Assembly: GCF_900174585.1 (NCBI RefSeq)
Contig: NZ_FWPT01000004.1
Span: forward strand, 186,001 to 250,000
Reading direction: 5' to 3'
DNA: 64,000 bases
DNA from: Parendozoicomonas haliclonae
GTDB lineage: Bacteria > Pseudomonadota > Gammaproteobacteria > Pseudomonadales > Endozoicomonadaceae
Positions 1-7,728 of this stretch are shown in pieces. The notes beneath the pieces were generated by a model. The model was not told where the DNA came from. It saw only the letters and a list, made by a program, of their open reading frames with translations, and searched no databases. Within the stretch, counting starts at the first letter, position 1, and the number at the start of each line of letters is the position of its first letter. The translations under genes were made by a program, and so were the position numbers.

Positions 1-1
1 C

Positions 2-1321
2 ATCTTCCCGCACGTCCCTCACAACAAGTGGACAGAATCCCTCGGCACCATTGCCAAGTTGGTTCTCAAGCACAATGTGGAACTGATCGCGATCGGCAAT
101 GGTACAGCTTCCCGTGAAACCGACCGTTTTGCGGCAGAGGTGATCAAGCAGTTCCCGAAACTGAACCTGTCCAAGATCGTGGTGAGTGAAGCTGGCGCTT
201 CTGTTTACTCTGCTTCTGAACTGGCGGCCAAGGAATTCCCGGATCTGGATGTCTCCTTCCGTGGCGCGGCATCCATTGCCCGTCGTCTGCAGGATCCACT
301 GGCTGAACTGGTTAAGATCGAGCCTAAGGCTATCGGTGTTGGTCAGTACCAGCACGACGTGTCCCAGACTCACCTGGCCCGTTCTCTGGAATCGGTGGTG
401 GAAGACTGTGTAAACGCCGTGGGTGTTGATGTGAACACTGCTTCCAGCGCACTGCTGACCCGTGTTTCCGGTCTGAACGCTACTATCGCCCAGAACATCG
501 TCAGCTACCGCGACGAGAACGGTGCGTTTGCTAACCGTGAGCAGCTGAAGAAGGTTTCCCGCCTCGGCGACAAGACCTTTGAACAGTGTGCCGGCTTCCT
601 GCGAATTATGAACGGCGACAACCCGCTGGACCGTTCTGCGGTTCACCCAGAAGCCTATCCTGTGGTTGAGAATATTGCTGCCAAGTTCACCCGCGATGTC
701 CGTGGTCTGATTGGTGACACTCTGTTCCTGCGTGGCGTTAATGCGGCTGACTTCACTGATGAAACATTTGGCCTGCCAACTGTGACTGACATCATCAAGG
801 AACTGGACAAGCCGGGCCGTGACCCTCGCCCTGAGTTCAAAACCGCCAAGTTCCAGGAAGGCGTTGAGGACATCAAAGACCTCAAGCTGAACATGGAACT
901 GGAAGGTGTGATCAGCAATGTGACCAACTTTGGCGCGTTTGTGGATATCGGTGTTCACCAGGACGGTCTGGTTCACATCTCCGCACTGTCCAGCAAGTTC
1001 GTGAAGGATCCTCGCGAAGTGGTTAAGGCCGGTGACGTTGTGCGTGTGAAGGTTCTGGAAGTGGACGTCGAACGTCGTCGTATTGCTCTGACCATGCGTC
1101 TGTCTGACGATGCCAATGCGCAGCCTGCCGAGCAGAGCCAGCGTCCAGCCCGTAACGACAGAAACGGTGGCCGCAGCCAGGCCCCTCGTGGTGGCCAGAA
1201 CGCAAGCTCCCGTGGCAATAATCGCCCTGCAGGCAACCAGAACCGTGGTGGCCAGAGCAAGGCTCCGGCAGGCGGCTCATTTGCTGATCTGTTTGCCAAT
1301 GCCAAGAAACTGCGTAAGTAA
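2..1321 (+). CDS. tex: Tex family transcription accessory protein, 3' part
   Basis: This is the C-terminal 439 codons of a Tex/YhgF protein. The window edge removes the 5' end, and the frame stays open to base 2. Tex is a cytoplasmic nucleic-acid-binding protein linked to transcription. The visible part begins late in the YqgF/RuvC-like domain, where the segment with VGQYQHDV is typical of the family. A helix-hairpin-helix region follows ([18 protein letters not shown], then [11 protein letters not shown]). An S1 RNA-binding domain comes next ([21 protein letters not shown]), and the protein ends in a low-complexity tail rich in Arg, Asn, Gly and Gln. Family members are about 770 residues, so roughly the first 330 residues are missing. 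The TTG at 59 is internal and is not the start. Confidence 0.96.
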   Translation: MFPHVPHNKWTESLGTIAKLVLKHNVELIAIGNGTASRETDRFAAEVIKQFPKLNLSKIVVSEAGASVYSASELAAKEFPDLDVSFRGAASIARRLQDPLAELVKIEPKAIGVGQYQHDVSQTHLARSLESVVEDCVNAVGVDVNTASSALLTRVSGLNATIAQNIVSYRDENGAFANREQLKKVSRLGDKTFEQCAGFLRIMNGDNPLDRSAVHPEAYPVVENIAAKFTRDVRGLIGDTLFLRGVNAADFTDETFGLPTVTDIIKELDKPGRDPRPEFKTAKFQEGVEDIKDLKLNMELEGVISNVTNFGAFVDIGVHQDGLVHISALSSKFVKDPREVVKAGDVVRVKVLEVDVERRRIALTMRLSDDANAQPAEQSQRPARNDRNGGRSQAPRGGQNASSRGNNRPAGNQNRGGQSKAPAGGSFADLFANAKKLRK

Positions 1322-1341
1322 ACCAGACGTATAAAGTAGTT

Positions 1342-1372
1342 GTGCCATGTCACCTTAATCGGGGCATGGCAC
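1342..1372 (+). terminator. Stem-loop after tex
   Basis: An 8-bp perfect inverted repeat (GTGCCATG and CATGGCAC, 15-nt loop) begins 20 bases after the tex stop codon. No T-run follows, so it may be a weak or Rho-assisted terminator or an RNA-stabilising hairpin. Confidence 0.35.
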
Positions 1373-1422
1373 GTCCGTATTAGGGCAGTGATACTACAGG
1401 TGCCAGTTCTAATGTTAGCTCT

Positions 1423-1450
1423 TTGCGCTTGTCGACAGCCGATGTATAGT
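1423..1450 (+). promoter_or_regulatory. Candidate sigma-70 promoter of gshA
   Basis: A TATAGT -10 hexamer (1445–1450, five of six consensus bases) lies 16 bp after a weak TTGCGC -35 (1423–1428). It is about 90 bp ahead of the proposed gshA start. The call rests on hexamer match and position only. Confidence 0.4.
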
Positions 1451-1540
1451 GCTTGGTTCCTGTGGTATTACTGACTGTTATGAGCACCGCCACATGGCTT
1501 CATGGCTGGCGTGCTGATACGACACCAGAAAGGTTATATC

Positions 1541-3133
1541 TTGTCTGCCAGATTCTCGCACCGTCTCCAGATTTTATCCGAGGGAGACAACAAGGCCTGC
1601 CTGCAGCAGATTCAGCATGGCATAGAGAAAGAGGGGCTGCGGGTAACACCCGATCTCCAGCTCTCACAGATCCAGCACCCGCGTGCGCTGGGCTCCACAC
1701 TGACACATCCTTACATCACCACTGACTATTCCGAAGCGCTGCTGGAATTCATCACGCCGGTTTATCTGAACCCGGAAGATGCACTGAACTTCCTGAGCGA
1801 ACTGCACACCGAAGCCCTGAACAAACTGCCAGAAGGTGAGTTTATCTGGGCCACCAGCATGCCGCCGGTTCTGCAGGGTGATGATCTGATTCCCATCGCC
1901 ACCTATGGCGACTCCAATATCGGCCAGATGAAGTATGTTTACCGTCAGGGTCTGGCTCATCGCTATGGTAAAGCGATGCAGACTATTGCCGGTATTCATT
2001 ACAACTTCTCTCTGCCAGAACAGTTCTGGGAAATTATCCGCAAAGCCGATGGTGACAGCAGTGATCTTTCTGCACAGGACTACCAATCTGCCAGTTACTT
2101 TGCGCTGATTCGCAACTTCCGCCGTTATGCCTGGCTGCTGAGCTATCTGTTCGGTTCATCCCCAGCGGTGGACGCCAGCTTCCTGGAAGGCAACGATCAG
2201 CACGGACTTGATCGTCTGGATGACCAGACCTGGTATCTGCCTTGGGCAACCTCCCTGCGTATGAGTGATCTGGGTTACACCAGTGATGCCCAATCCAGCC
2301 TGGCGATCTGCTACAACACGCTGGATAACTATGTCGAAAGCCTCTGGAGCGCCATTCATACTCCGTACCCGGACTATGAAAAAATTGGTGTGAAAGGCTC
2401 GGACGGTCAGTACCGTCAACTCAATACCAATCTTCTTCAGATCGAGAACGAGTACTACAGCACGATTCGTCCCAAGCGAGTGACGCAGTCCGGAGAGAAG
2501 CCGGTTGTCGCCCTGAAAGAGCGTGGTGTTGAGTACATTGAAGTACGCTGTCTCGACATCAACCCACTCATGCCTTTGGGTATTAATGCGGCTCAGGCCC
2601 GTTTTCTGGATACCTTCCTGCTGTTCTGTGCTCTGGAAGACAGTCCTGAAATCTCCGATGACGAATGCGACATTATCGCCAGCAACTTTGGCCTGAGTGT
2701 ACGTGAGGGACGTAAGCCAGACCTTCAACTTCACGATGGCAGCCGCCCACGAGGGCTGACCGAATGGGGTGCTGAGCTGCTGGAACGTATGCAGCCGATT
2801 GCAGAGCTCCTCGATAACGTCAGCGGAACCTCTCTGTATCAGGAAAGTCTGAGCAGTGAAGGTAAGAAACTGAATGATGTGTCGCTGACACCATCGGCGA
2901 TTATCCTGAAGGTTCTGGAAGGTGGACAGTCATTCCGTGGCTATTCCGCTCAACAGTCCCGGATACAGGATGACAAGCTGCGTTCCCAAAAGCTGGATTC
3001 GGAGCGTCAGGGCTATTTTGATGATATCGCAGAAAGATCTCTGCATGATCTGGCTGATAAGGAAATGTCTGACACTGTGGACTTTGCGACCTTTCTTCAT
3101 GAATACTTTACTTCAGAAGAGATAAAGGCCTGA
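1541..3133 (+). CDS. gshA: Glutamate–cysteine ligase
   Basis: This enzyme joins L-glutamate and L-cysteine using ATP, the first and rate-limiting step of glutathione synthesis, in the cytoplasm. The 530-residue product is close to the usual size of the proteobacterial family (about 520). It carries the conserved N-terminal stretch HGIEKEGLRV, then RALGSTLTHP and ITTDYSEALLEFITP, and later GIHYNFSLP, which contribute to the active site. The open frame extends upstream to ATG 1502. I prefer the TTG at 1541 because an AAAGG Shine-Dalgarno lies seven bases before it, and because homologues begin at this point (SARFSHRLQ). The E. coli gene also uses a TTG start. It appears to be transcribed alone, from a candidate promoter near 1423–1450. 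Confidence 0.95.
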   Translation: MSARFSHRLQILSEGDNKACLQQIQHGIEKEGLRVTPDLQLSQIQHPRALGSTLTHPYITTDYSEALLEFITPVYLNPEDALNFLSELHTEALNKLPEGEFIWATSMPPVLQGDDLIPIATYGDSNIGQMKYVYRQGLAHRYGKAMQTIAGIHYNFSLPEQFWEIIRKADGDSSDLSAQDYQSASYFALIRNFRRYAWLLSYLFGSSPAVDASFLEGNDQHGLDRLDDQTWYLPWATSLRMSDLGYTSDAQSSLAICYNTLDNYVESLWSAIHTPYPDYEKIGVKGSDGQYRQLNTNLLQIENEYYSTIRPKRVTQSGEKPVVALKERGVEYIEVRCLDINPLMPLGINAAQARFLDTFLLFCALEDSPEISDDECDIIASNFGLSVREGRKPDLQLHDGSRPRGLTEWGAELLERMQPIAELLDNVSGTSLYQESLSSEGKKLNDVSLTPSAIILKVLEGGQSFRGYSAQQSRIQDDKLRSQKLDSERQGYFDDIAERSLHDLADKEMSDTVDFATFLHEYFTSEEIKA

Positions 3134-3185
3134 GCTGGAAAACAGACCTTATTGATACGCATGGTTGCTGCAGACTAATTACAGG

Positions 3186-3213
3186 CTGCCCGTTCATCTG
3201 ATGAGCAGGGCAG
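3186..3213 (+). other. Stem-loop between gshA and dsbB
   Basis: CTGCCC at 3186–3191 pairs with GGGCAG at 3208–3213, and the inner arms TCAT and ATGA can extend the helix. No T-run follows. It could be a transcript-end hairpin of gshA or part of the dsbB leader. Confidence 0.3.
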
Positions 3214-3241
3214 TCAGACAAAGCAAATAACCAGGATCAAC

Positions 3242-3745
3242 ATGACGTTACCTACATCCCGACTCCTGTATTTACTGATCTTTCTTTCCTCCGCCGGCCT
3301 GATTGCCGGTGCCATGTTCTTTGAACATATTATGGAGCTTGAGCCCTGCCCACTGTGCATGAGCCAGCGCATTGCTGTGCTGGCACTTGGTCTGGTGGGC
3401 CTGATTGGTTGGATTCACAACCCGACGGGAAAAGGCAAACGTGTTTATGGTGGGTTTATTTTGCTGTTTGCTCTGATGGGCGCGGCGCTCGCCATCCGCC
3501 AGCTCTATATCCAGCATCTGCCGCCTGATGCCGTTCCCGCTTGCCTGCCAAGCCTGGAGTATCTCGTTGAAGTCATGCCCATTGTTGAGCTGATGTCGGT
3601 GATGCTCAGCGGGACGGGTGACTGCGCAGAAGTACAATGGGTATTCCTTGGCCTCAGTATTCCGGGTTGGACGCTGGTGTGCTTTATCGGCTACGCACTG
3701 CTTGGTATTCTCGAACTTGTACGTAAGCCTGCATCCAGCAACTGA
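3242..3745 (+). CDS. dsbB: Disulfide bond formation protein DsbB
   Basis: This inner-membrane thiol oxidase re-oxidises DsbA in the periplasm and passes electrons to ubiquinone. The 167-residue protein has four hydrophobic segments. Both periplasmic cysteine pairs of the family are present: C36-P-L-C39 in the first loop and C101 with C128 in the second. The motif EPCPLCMSQR is diagnostic. AGGA precedes the ATG by about six bases. The gene stands between gshA and an LrgA-like gene. In Pseudomonas a DsbB homologue lies close to the hemY/algQ block, so the location here is a partial rearrangement of that neighbourhood (recalled synteny). Confidence 0.93.
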   Translation: MTLPTSRLLYLLIFLSSAGLIAGAMFFEHIMELEPCPLCMSQRIAVLALGLVGLIGWIHNPTGKGKRVYGGFILLFALMGAALAIRQLYIQHLPPDAVPACLPSLEYLVEVMPIVELMSVMLSGTGDCAEVQWVFLGLSIPGWTLVCFIGYALLGILELVRKPASSN

Positions 3746-3755
3746 GTGTTGTTAA

Positions 3756-3783
3756 CCGGCAGGATGCTCTCCTGCCGGGTTTC
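3756..3783 (+). terminator. Intrinsic terminator after dsbB
   Basis: A perfect 9-bp GC-rich stem (CCGGCAGGA and TCCTGCCGG, 5-nt loop) is followed by GTTTC, ten bases after the dsbB stop. The T-run is short, so termination may be partial. Confidence 0.6.
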
Positions 3784-3823
3784 GCCTATCCGGTAACCTG
3801 ACAAAAACTTCAAAGTATTGGTT

Positions 3824-4171
3824 ATGCGTGGCCTGTTTATTCTTCTGCTGTTTCAGACCTTCGGTGAGCTTGGTACACGCTTGCTGAACCTTCCTTTACC
3901 CGGCCCGGTTCTGGGAATGTTTTTGCTATTTGCCTATCTCGCGGTCAGAGGTTTTGTCCCGGAGAGTGTGGATAAAAGCAGCCAGTTTCTCATCCATTAT
4001 CTTGGCTTGCTCCTTATTCCTGCGGCAACAGGTTTTGGCTATTACCTTGCTGATGCTGAAGACCAGATTATCCCGATTTTGGTAGCGGCAACGTTTGGAA
4101 CCATTCTGACCATCATCATTGTCGCGCTGCTAATGGATAAGCTGATCGCTCAGGAGAACAACAATGAATAA
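3824..4171 (+). CDS. CidA/LrgA family holin-like membrane protein
   Basis: This small inner-membrane protein (115 residues) belongs to the CidA/LrgA family. The family is tied to control of murein hydrolase activity and, more recently, to small-organic-acid transport together with its LrgB partner. Four hydrophobic segments are visible, and the family signature LPLPGPVLGMFLL lies near residue 25. A TTG at 3818 could add two residues. I chose the ATG at 3824 because homologous proteins begin with a short MRGL-type N-terminus. No strong ribosome-binding site is seen. The 3' end overlaps the next gene by 8 bp, so the two are translationally coupled. Confidence 0.88.
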   Translation: MRGLFILLLFQTFGELGTRLLNLPLPGPVLGMFLLFAYLAVRGFVPESVDKSSQFLIHYLGLLLIPAATGFGYYLADAEDQIIPILVAATFGTILTIIIVALLMDKLIAQENNNE

Positions 4172-4901
4172 ACTCCTGAACGCCGACTTTACCGAACGAC
4201 TGTCTTTTATAGCCGATAGCCCGCTTGTCGGAATCACATTAACTGTCGGTGCCTTTCTGCTGGGTCAGCGCATCTACGAGAAGTGTGGTCGCTTTCCTCT
4301 TTTGCATCCGATTCTGATCGCCGTATTAAGTATTACTGTCTTTCTGCAGCTGACCGGTGTTTCCTATGACAACTACAAAGACAATATGGCGATCTTCAGC
4401 CTTTTACTGGGTACCGCTACTGTTGCTCTGGCAGTTCCTCTTTATCAGCAGCTCCACTTGATACGCAGCCATGCAAAGGCTCTGCTGATCACCTTACTGG
4501 TTGGCTTTCTGCTTGCACCAGCCATAGCTTTGGCTTTTGCCTGGTTTACCGGAGCCAGTGCAACCACACTTTTATCTCTTGCAGCCAAGTCTGTCACCAC
4601 GCCTATCGCCATGGCGGTCACTGAGAGTATTGGTGGCATCCCGCCTTTAGCGGCCGGAACTGTGATATTTGTTGGTATTGTCGGCGCACTTGTTGGCCCG
4701 GCGCTGATGGATCGTATGAATATTCACAACAAGGCTGTACGTGGCTTTACTCTTGGCCTGACATCCCATGCCGTTGGTACAGCACGAGCTTTTGAACTGG
4801 ACCCTGTCACCGGTGCATTTTCCAGCCTGGGGTTGGCTTTGACTGGCGCCATAACCGCTCTGATTGTTCCGTTACTCTGGCACCTCTTCCAGACGTTCTA
4901 G
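4164..4901 (+). CDS. LrgB/CidB family membrane protein
   Basis: This is the multi-spanning partner of the LrgA-like protein in the same operon (245 residues, about seven hydrophobic segments). The family signature is clear in AAKSVTTPIAMAVTESIGG, near residues 140–160, and in HAVGTARAFE near residue 200. E. coli YohJ/YohK is the analogous pair. The start codon lies inside the 3' end of the upstream gene and follows AGGAGAAC. Its own 3' end overlaps the convergent gene at 4872–5162 by 30 bp. The function, control of cell-wall lysis or metabolite efflux, is inferred from the family. Confidence 0.9.
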   Translation: MNKLLNADFTERLSFIADSPLVGITLTVGAFLLGQRIYEKCGRFPLLHPILIAVLSITVFLQLTGVSYDNYKDNMAIFSLLLGTATVALAVPLYQQLHLIRSHAKALLITLLVGFLLAPAIALAFAWFTGASATTLLSLAAKSVTTPIAMAVTESIGGIPPLAAGTVIFVGIVGALVGPALMDRMNIHNKAVRGFTLGLTSHAVGTARAFELDPVTGAFSSLGLALTGAITALIVPLLWHLFQTF

Positions 4902-5162
4902 CAGATCATCCGGCAGTTCCGACAAGTTGTAACTGGTCAGGTCGAGGGAATAACAGATATCCAGTACATACCGGGCAACGGCAAGGATTAGTTTTAGAAA
5001 CTCCTGCTCAATATCAGACGACACAAATCGTATGGAGTAATGGGTCAGATAGTCGTCTACCGTCCAGCCTTCCATCGTAGTGATGCAAAAAGCACGCATG
5101 GCTTCATCAGAAACATTTTTCCGGGAAACAATCGATCCAAATGCCCCTGATACCCTATGCAT
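4872..5162 (-). CDS. Small protein of unknown function
   Basis: This is an uncharacterised 96-residue frame on the minus strand. It starts with ATG (5160–5162) and fills otherwise empty DNA between the lrgB-like gene and zapB. The protein is soluble, mixed alpha/beta in composition and acidic at its C-terminus (LSELPDDLLERLEEVPE). It has no signal peptide or membrane helix, and I do not recognise a family. The ribosome-binding site is weak (GGTAA). Its last 30 bases overlap the end of the convergent lrgB-like gene. The normal amino-acid composition and the length suggest a real gene, but no homology supports it. Confidence 0.55.
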   Translation of the reverse strand: MHRVSGAFGSIVSRKNVSDEAMRAFCITTMEGWTVDDYLTHYSIRFVSSDIEQEFLKLILAVARYVLDICYSLDLTSYNLSELPDDLLERLEEVPE

Positions 5163-5267
5163 TGTTTGTTACCACGACGCTTTACCGGCTTGATTATAGA
5201 AAGCGTTGCTCACTTCGCCCGATTGAAGACCATCGTCTTTTACTTACAAAAACATCTATTCGCCATC

Positions 5268-5306
5268 TAAACGTGTCTATTTATCCCGATTTTGGTTTAA
5301 ACGTGT
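5268..5306 (+). repeat. Direct repeats TAAACGTGT upstream of zapB
   Basis: The 9-mer TAAACGTGT occurs at 5268–5276 and again at 5298–5306, exactly 30 bp apart and about 90–125 bp before zapB. The spacing puts the two copies on nearly the same face of the helix, as expected for a pair of activator or repressor sites. No regulator is identified. Confidence 0.4.
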
Positions 5307-5320
5307 AACATACCGGTCTA

Positions 5321-5348
5321 TTGTTATTTACTCGCAGCTACTTAAACT
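5321..5348 (+). promoter_or_regulatory. Candidate zapB promoter
   Basis: TTGTTA at 5321–5326 and TAAACT at 5343–5348 are separated by 16 bp, just downstream of the direct repeats and 44 bp before zapB. Both hexamers match the sigma-70 consensus only in part. Confidence 0.3.
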
Positions 5349-5391
5349 CCTAATATGAGCGGGTATATTTACTGATCATGAGATACAACTT

Positions 5392-5604
5392 ATGTCCATC
5401 GAATCCTTAACCCAGCTCGAATCCAAAATCCAAAGCGCAATTGAAACTATCGGCATCTATCGTCTTGAAATCGACGAGCTGCGCGAAGCGAAAGAAAAGC
5501 TGGAAAAGGAAAACATTGAACTGCGTGGCGAACTGCAGTCCTGGTCTGAAAAGGTCGGCGCTCTGCTGGGGCGTCTGGACACAGTTCAGGAAGAAGACGT
5601 TTAA
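5392..5604 (+). CDS. zapB: ZapB-like cell division coiled-coil protein
   Basis: The 70-residue, almost entirely heptad-patterned protein resembles ZapB. ZapB is a cytoplasmic coiled coil that joins ZapA at the division septum and helps assemble the Z ring. The match covers most of the length: an N-terminal LESKIQSAIETI segment, a central EIDELREAKEKLEKEN helix and the C-terminal SEKVGALLGRL, corresponding to the ERLQALLGRM end of the E. coli protein. The start is ATG with little visible Shine-Dalgarno. The gene is monocistronic and is closed by a strong hairpin at 5621–5645. The coiled-coil character makes the family call less exclusive than for an enzyme. Confidence 0.78.
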   Translation: MSIESLTQLESKIQSAIETIGIYRLEIDELREAKEKLEKENIELRGELQSWSEKVGALLGRLDTVQEEDV

Positions 5605-5618
5605 TTCTTCCATCAAGA

Positions 5619-5645
5619 AAAAGGCTGCCAGATGGCAGCCTTTTT
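5619..5645. terminator. Bidirectional terminator between zapB and brnQ
   Basis: A perfect AAGGCTGCC/GGCAGCCTT hairpin is flanked by A-runs on the left and T-runs on the right. It therefore reads as an intrinsic terminator on both strands and serves the convergent zapB and brnQ transcripts. Confidence 0.85.
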
Positions 5646-5674
5646 CGTATCAATGGGATCAAGATCCCAACAGA

Positions 5675-6991
5675 TCAGGCTTCTGCAAGATTCTCTTTGC
5701 TGCCACCGGCAAGGGACAGCATAAACCCTGCAAGGCCCGGTGCCAGCCAGCCCAGACTGTCCGCATGCAACGGCAACCAGGACAGAACACCTTCAGAGAT
5801 ACCCGCAGCCCAGGTCACACCACTCGCTGCCAGACCATCAACAAGGCCAACAACAAACACTGGCAACAAAGTCATCATATAAGTCTTGATCGGTGACTTC
5901 AGGAAACCACGCACCAGTGCCAGCAGGATCAAAGCAATCGCAAACGGGTAGATGATCAGCAATGCAGGGATTGTGACTTCCAACAGCTGGGTCAGACCAA
6001 CGTTGGCAATCAGGGCGCTCACCAGCGTACACAGGATCACCCAACCACGATAACCCAGCATCGGCAGCACTTCGCTGAAGTACTCACCACAGGCCGTCAT
6101 CAGACCTACGGAAGTTGTCAGACAGGCCAGAGTGATGGAAATACCCAGAAGAACCGTACCCCAGGAGCCATACAGGCCTTCGATGTACGCGGTCAGAATA
6201 TCTGCACCGTTTTCAGCACCAGGAATCACACTGTGGCTGGTCGCACCCAGGTAAGCCAGTGTCAGGTAAACCGCTGCCAGACCCACCGCCGCAATCACAC
6301 CAGCAGTGATGGTGTAGCGGGTCATCTCATTTTTGTCAGTCACCCCACGCTGACGCAGCGCAGTGATAATTACGATACCAAAGGCAAGAGAGGCCAGGGT
6401 GTCCATAGTCTGGTAACCCTGCTGGAAGCCCCAGGAGAAGGCACTGTCCTTAATACCGGTTACGGTACCCAGCTCACCCAGAGGGAACAGGAAGACACCA
6501 GCTGCAATGGCTAGCAATACCAGTACCAGCATTGGAGTAATGATTTTGCCGATGTTATCGATCAGGCGGCCCGGAAACAGACATAGCAACAAGGTAACGC
6601 CAAAGAAAGCGATGCTATAAATCATCTGGCCGTATTCAGCATCCGGGAATGCGCCGGCGAAGCTCATTTCCCAGGCAACGATACCGGTCCGTGGGGCCGC
6701 AAACAGGGGGCCGATGGAGAGATAAAGCACCAGACCAACAACCATGGCCACCCAGGAAGGGAGATCACGGGTAAAGCTGCTCAGACCTCCACCCAAACGG
6801 GCAGTGGCAATGACACCCAGTAGCGGTAGGCCTACACCTGTTAACAGGAAGCCTAGAATGGCGACAACAAGATCAGGTCCGGCAACCTGTCCCAGGTAAG
6901 GTGGAAATATCATATTTCCTGCGCCCAAAAACAGCGCAAAGGTCATCAGACCTACTGCAGTTACATCTGCTGCTTTTATGGATGAAGACAA
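5675..6991 (-). CDS. brnQ: Branched-chain amino acid transport carrier BrnQ
   Basis: This inner-membrane LIVCS-family symporter takes up leucine, isoleucine and valine with Na+ or H+. It has 438 residues with about twelve hydrophobic segments. The N-terminal family signature GLMTFALFLGAGNMIFPP is at residues 14–31, with GVGLPLLGVIATARLGGG further on. The start codon is TTG (6989–6991). It is preceded by GGGG at six bases and by an in-frame TAG two codons upstream, so no longer start is possible, and the next ATG would remove part of the first helix. It is divergent from an Lrp-family gene across a 235-bp region with two palindromes, which suggests Lrp-type control of uptake. Confidence 0.94.
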   Translation of the reverse strand: MSSSIKAADVTAVGLMTFALFLGAGNMIFPPYLGQVAGPDLVVAILGFLLTGVGLPLLGVIATARLGGGLSSFTRDLPSWVAMVVGLVLYLSIGPLFAAPRTGIVAWEMSFAGAFPDAEYGQMIYSIAFFGVTLLLCLFPGRLIDNIGKIITPMLVLVLLAIAAGVFLFPLGELGTVTGIKDSAFSWGFQQGYQTMDTLASLAFGIVIITALRQRGVTDKNEMTRYTITAGVIAAVGLAAVYLTLAYLGATSHSVIPGAENGADILTAYIEGLYGSWGTVLLGISITLACLTTSVGLMTACGEYFSEVLPMLGYRGWVILCTLVSALIANVGLTQLLEVTIPALLIIYPFAIALILLALVRGFLKSPIKTYMMTLLPVFVVGLVDGLAASGVTWAAGISEGVLSWLPLHADSLGWLAPGLAGFMLSLAGGSKENLAEA

Positions 6992-7042
6992 GGACTACCC
7001 CTTAAGCCGTATATATATGGACAATAGTAAATTATTAGAAAC

Positions 7043-7077
7043 TGCCTCTGACGCATTGATTGGTTTATGCAGAGGCA
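7043..7077 (-). promoter_or_regulatory. Inverted repeat in the brnQ upstream region
   Basis: TGCCTCTG at 7043–7050 and CAGAGGCA at 7070–7077 form a perfect 8-bp inverted repeat with a 19-bp gap, about 50 bp upstream of the brnQ start. It could be an operator or a leader hairpin. Confidence 0.35.
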
Positions 7078-7161
7078 TAGATCACGGCGACACGCTAATT
7101 TTAAACCATATTTCTGAACAAAGATTGCAAACTACAGTCACCCGCGCGGTCGTTTAGCTAT

Positions 7162-7194
7162 AAAATTCCAATCCTTAAGGATTTTTGAAATTTT
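7162..7194. promoter_or_regulatory. Nested palindrome, candidate Lrp-type operator
   Basis: A perfect 14-bp palindrome (AATCCTTAAGGATT, 7170–7183) is flanked by AAAATTCC and GAAATTTT, which extend the dyad with a small offset. It ends 32 bp before the lrp-like start codon, a normal place for an autoregulatory site of an Lrp/AsnC protein. The assignment to this regulator is inferred. Confidence 0.4.
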
Positions 7195-7226
7195 GTTTTA
7201 ACCCTCTGAATTTGCAGTAGAAATTC

Positions 7227-7697
7227 ATGAAACTTGATCGCCACGACTTACGCATTCTGGATGAGCTTCAGAAGAACGCCCGGATCACTAACCAGGACCT
7301 TGCAGACAAGATCGGTTTATCGCCTTCACCTTGCCTGAGACGGGTTAAAGCGCTTGAAGAGAGCGGGATAATTATTGACCAGGTTTCTCGCCTCAACCCA
7401 TCAGCTCTGGGGCTCAAACTCTGTGCCTTTGTGCATATCAGTCTGGACCGACATACCCCGGAACGCTTCGAGAGTTTTGAGCGACAGGTTCTTAATTATC
7501 CAGAAGTGATGGAGTGCCATCTGATTGCGGGGCAGTCTGCAGATTACATGTTGAAAGTCATCGTTCCGGATATGGAACACTACCATGAGTTCCTGATCAC
7601 CAAAATTACGCCACTGGAGGGCGTAACGGGCGCTCACTCCAGTTTTGTTCTGAGAAACCCTGTGAATCGCACGGCTCTTCCGTTACCAATCCAGTAG
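7227..7697 (+). CDS. Lrp/AsnC family transcriptional regulator
   Basis: This 156-residue DNA-binding regulator has an N-terminal helix-turn-helix (residues 4–55, with LDELQKNARITNQDLADKIG and LSPSPCLRRVKALEESGII). A C-terminal RAM/AsnC effector domain follows, with HLIAGQSADYMLKVIVPD near residues 98–115. Family members assemble as dimers and octamers and respond to amino acids. Divergence from brnQ suggests that it senses branched-chain amino acids and controls that transporter and itself. This is inference from context. The stop codon lies within the 15-bp hairpin that separates this gene from the convergent ABC-F gene. Confidence 0.93.
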   Translation: MKLDRHDLRILDELQKNARITNQDLADKIGLSPSPCLRRVKALEESGIIIDQVSRLNPSALGLKLCAFVHISLDRHTPERFESFERQVLNYPEVMECHLIAGQSADYMLKVIVPDMEHYHEFLITKITPLEGVTGAHSSFVLRNPVNRTALPLPIQ

Positions 7698-7724
7698 AAA
7701 GCTCCCTGAGGAGCTTTCTACTGG
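7691..7724. terminator. Perfect 15-bp hairpin shared by lrp-like gene and yheS
   Basis: CCAGTAGAAAGCTCC (7691–7705) and GGAGCTTTCTACTGG (7710–7724) form a perfect stem with a CTGA loop. It contains the lrp-like stop codon and starts 4 bp beyond the yheS stop on the other strand. There is no long T-run, so it may act as a bidirectional terminator or a 3'-end-protecting hairpin. Confidence 0.6.
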
Positions 7725-7728
7725 GAAG

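Noticed and set aside
1453-1725. A short plus-strand frame at the start of gshA
   Set aside because: It overlaps gshA in a different frame and ends without domain content.
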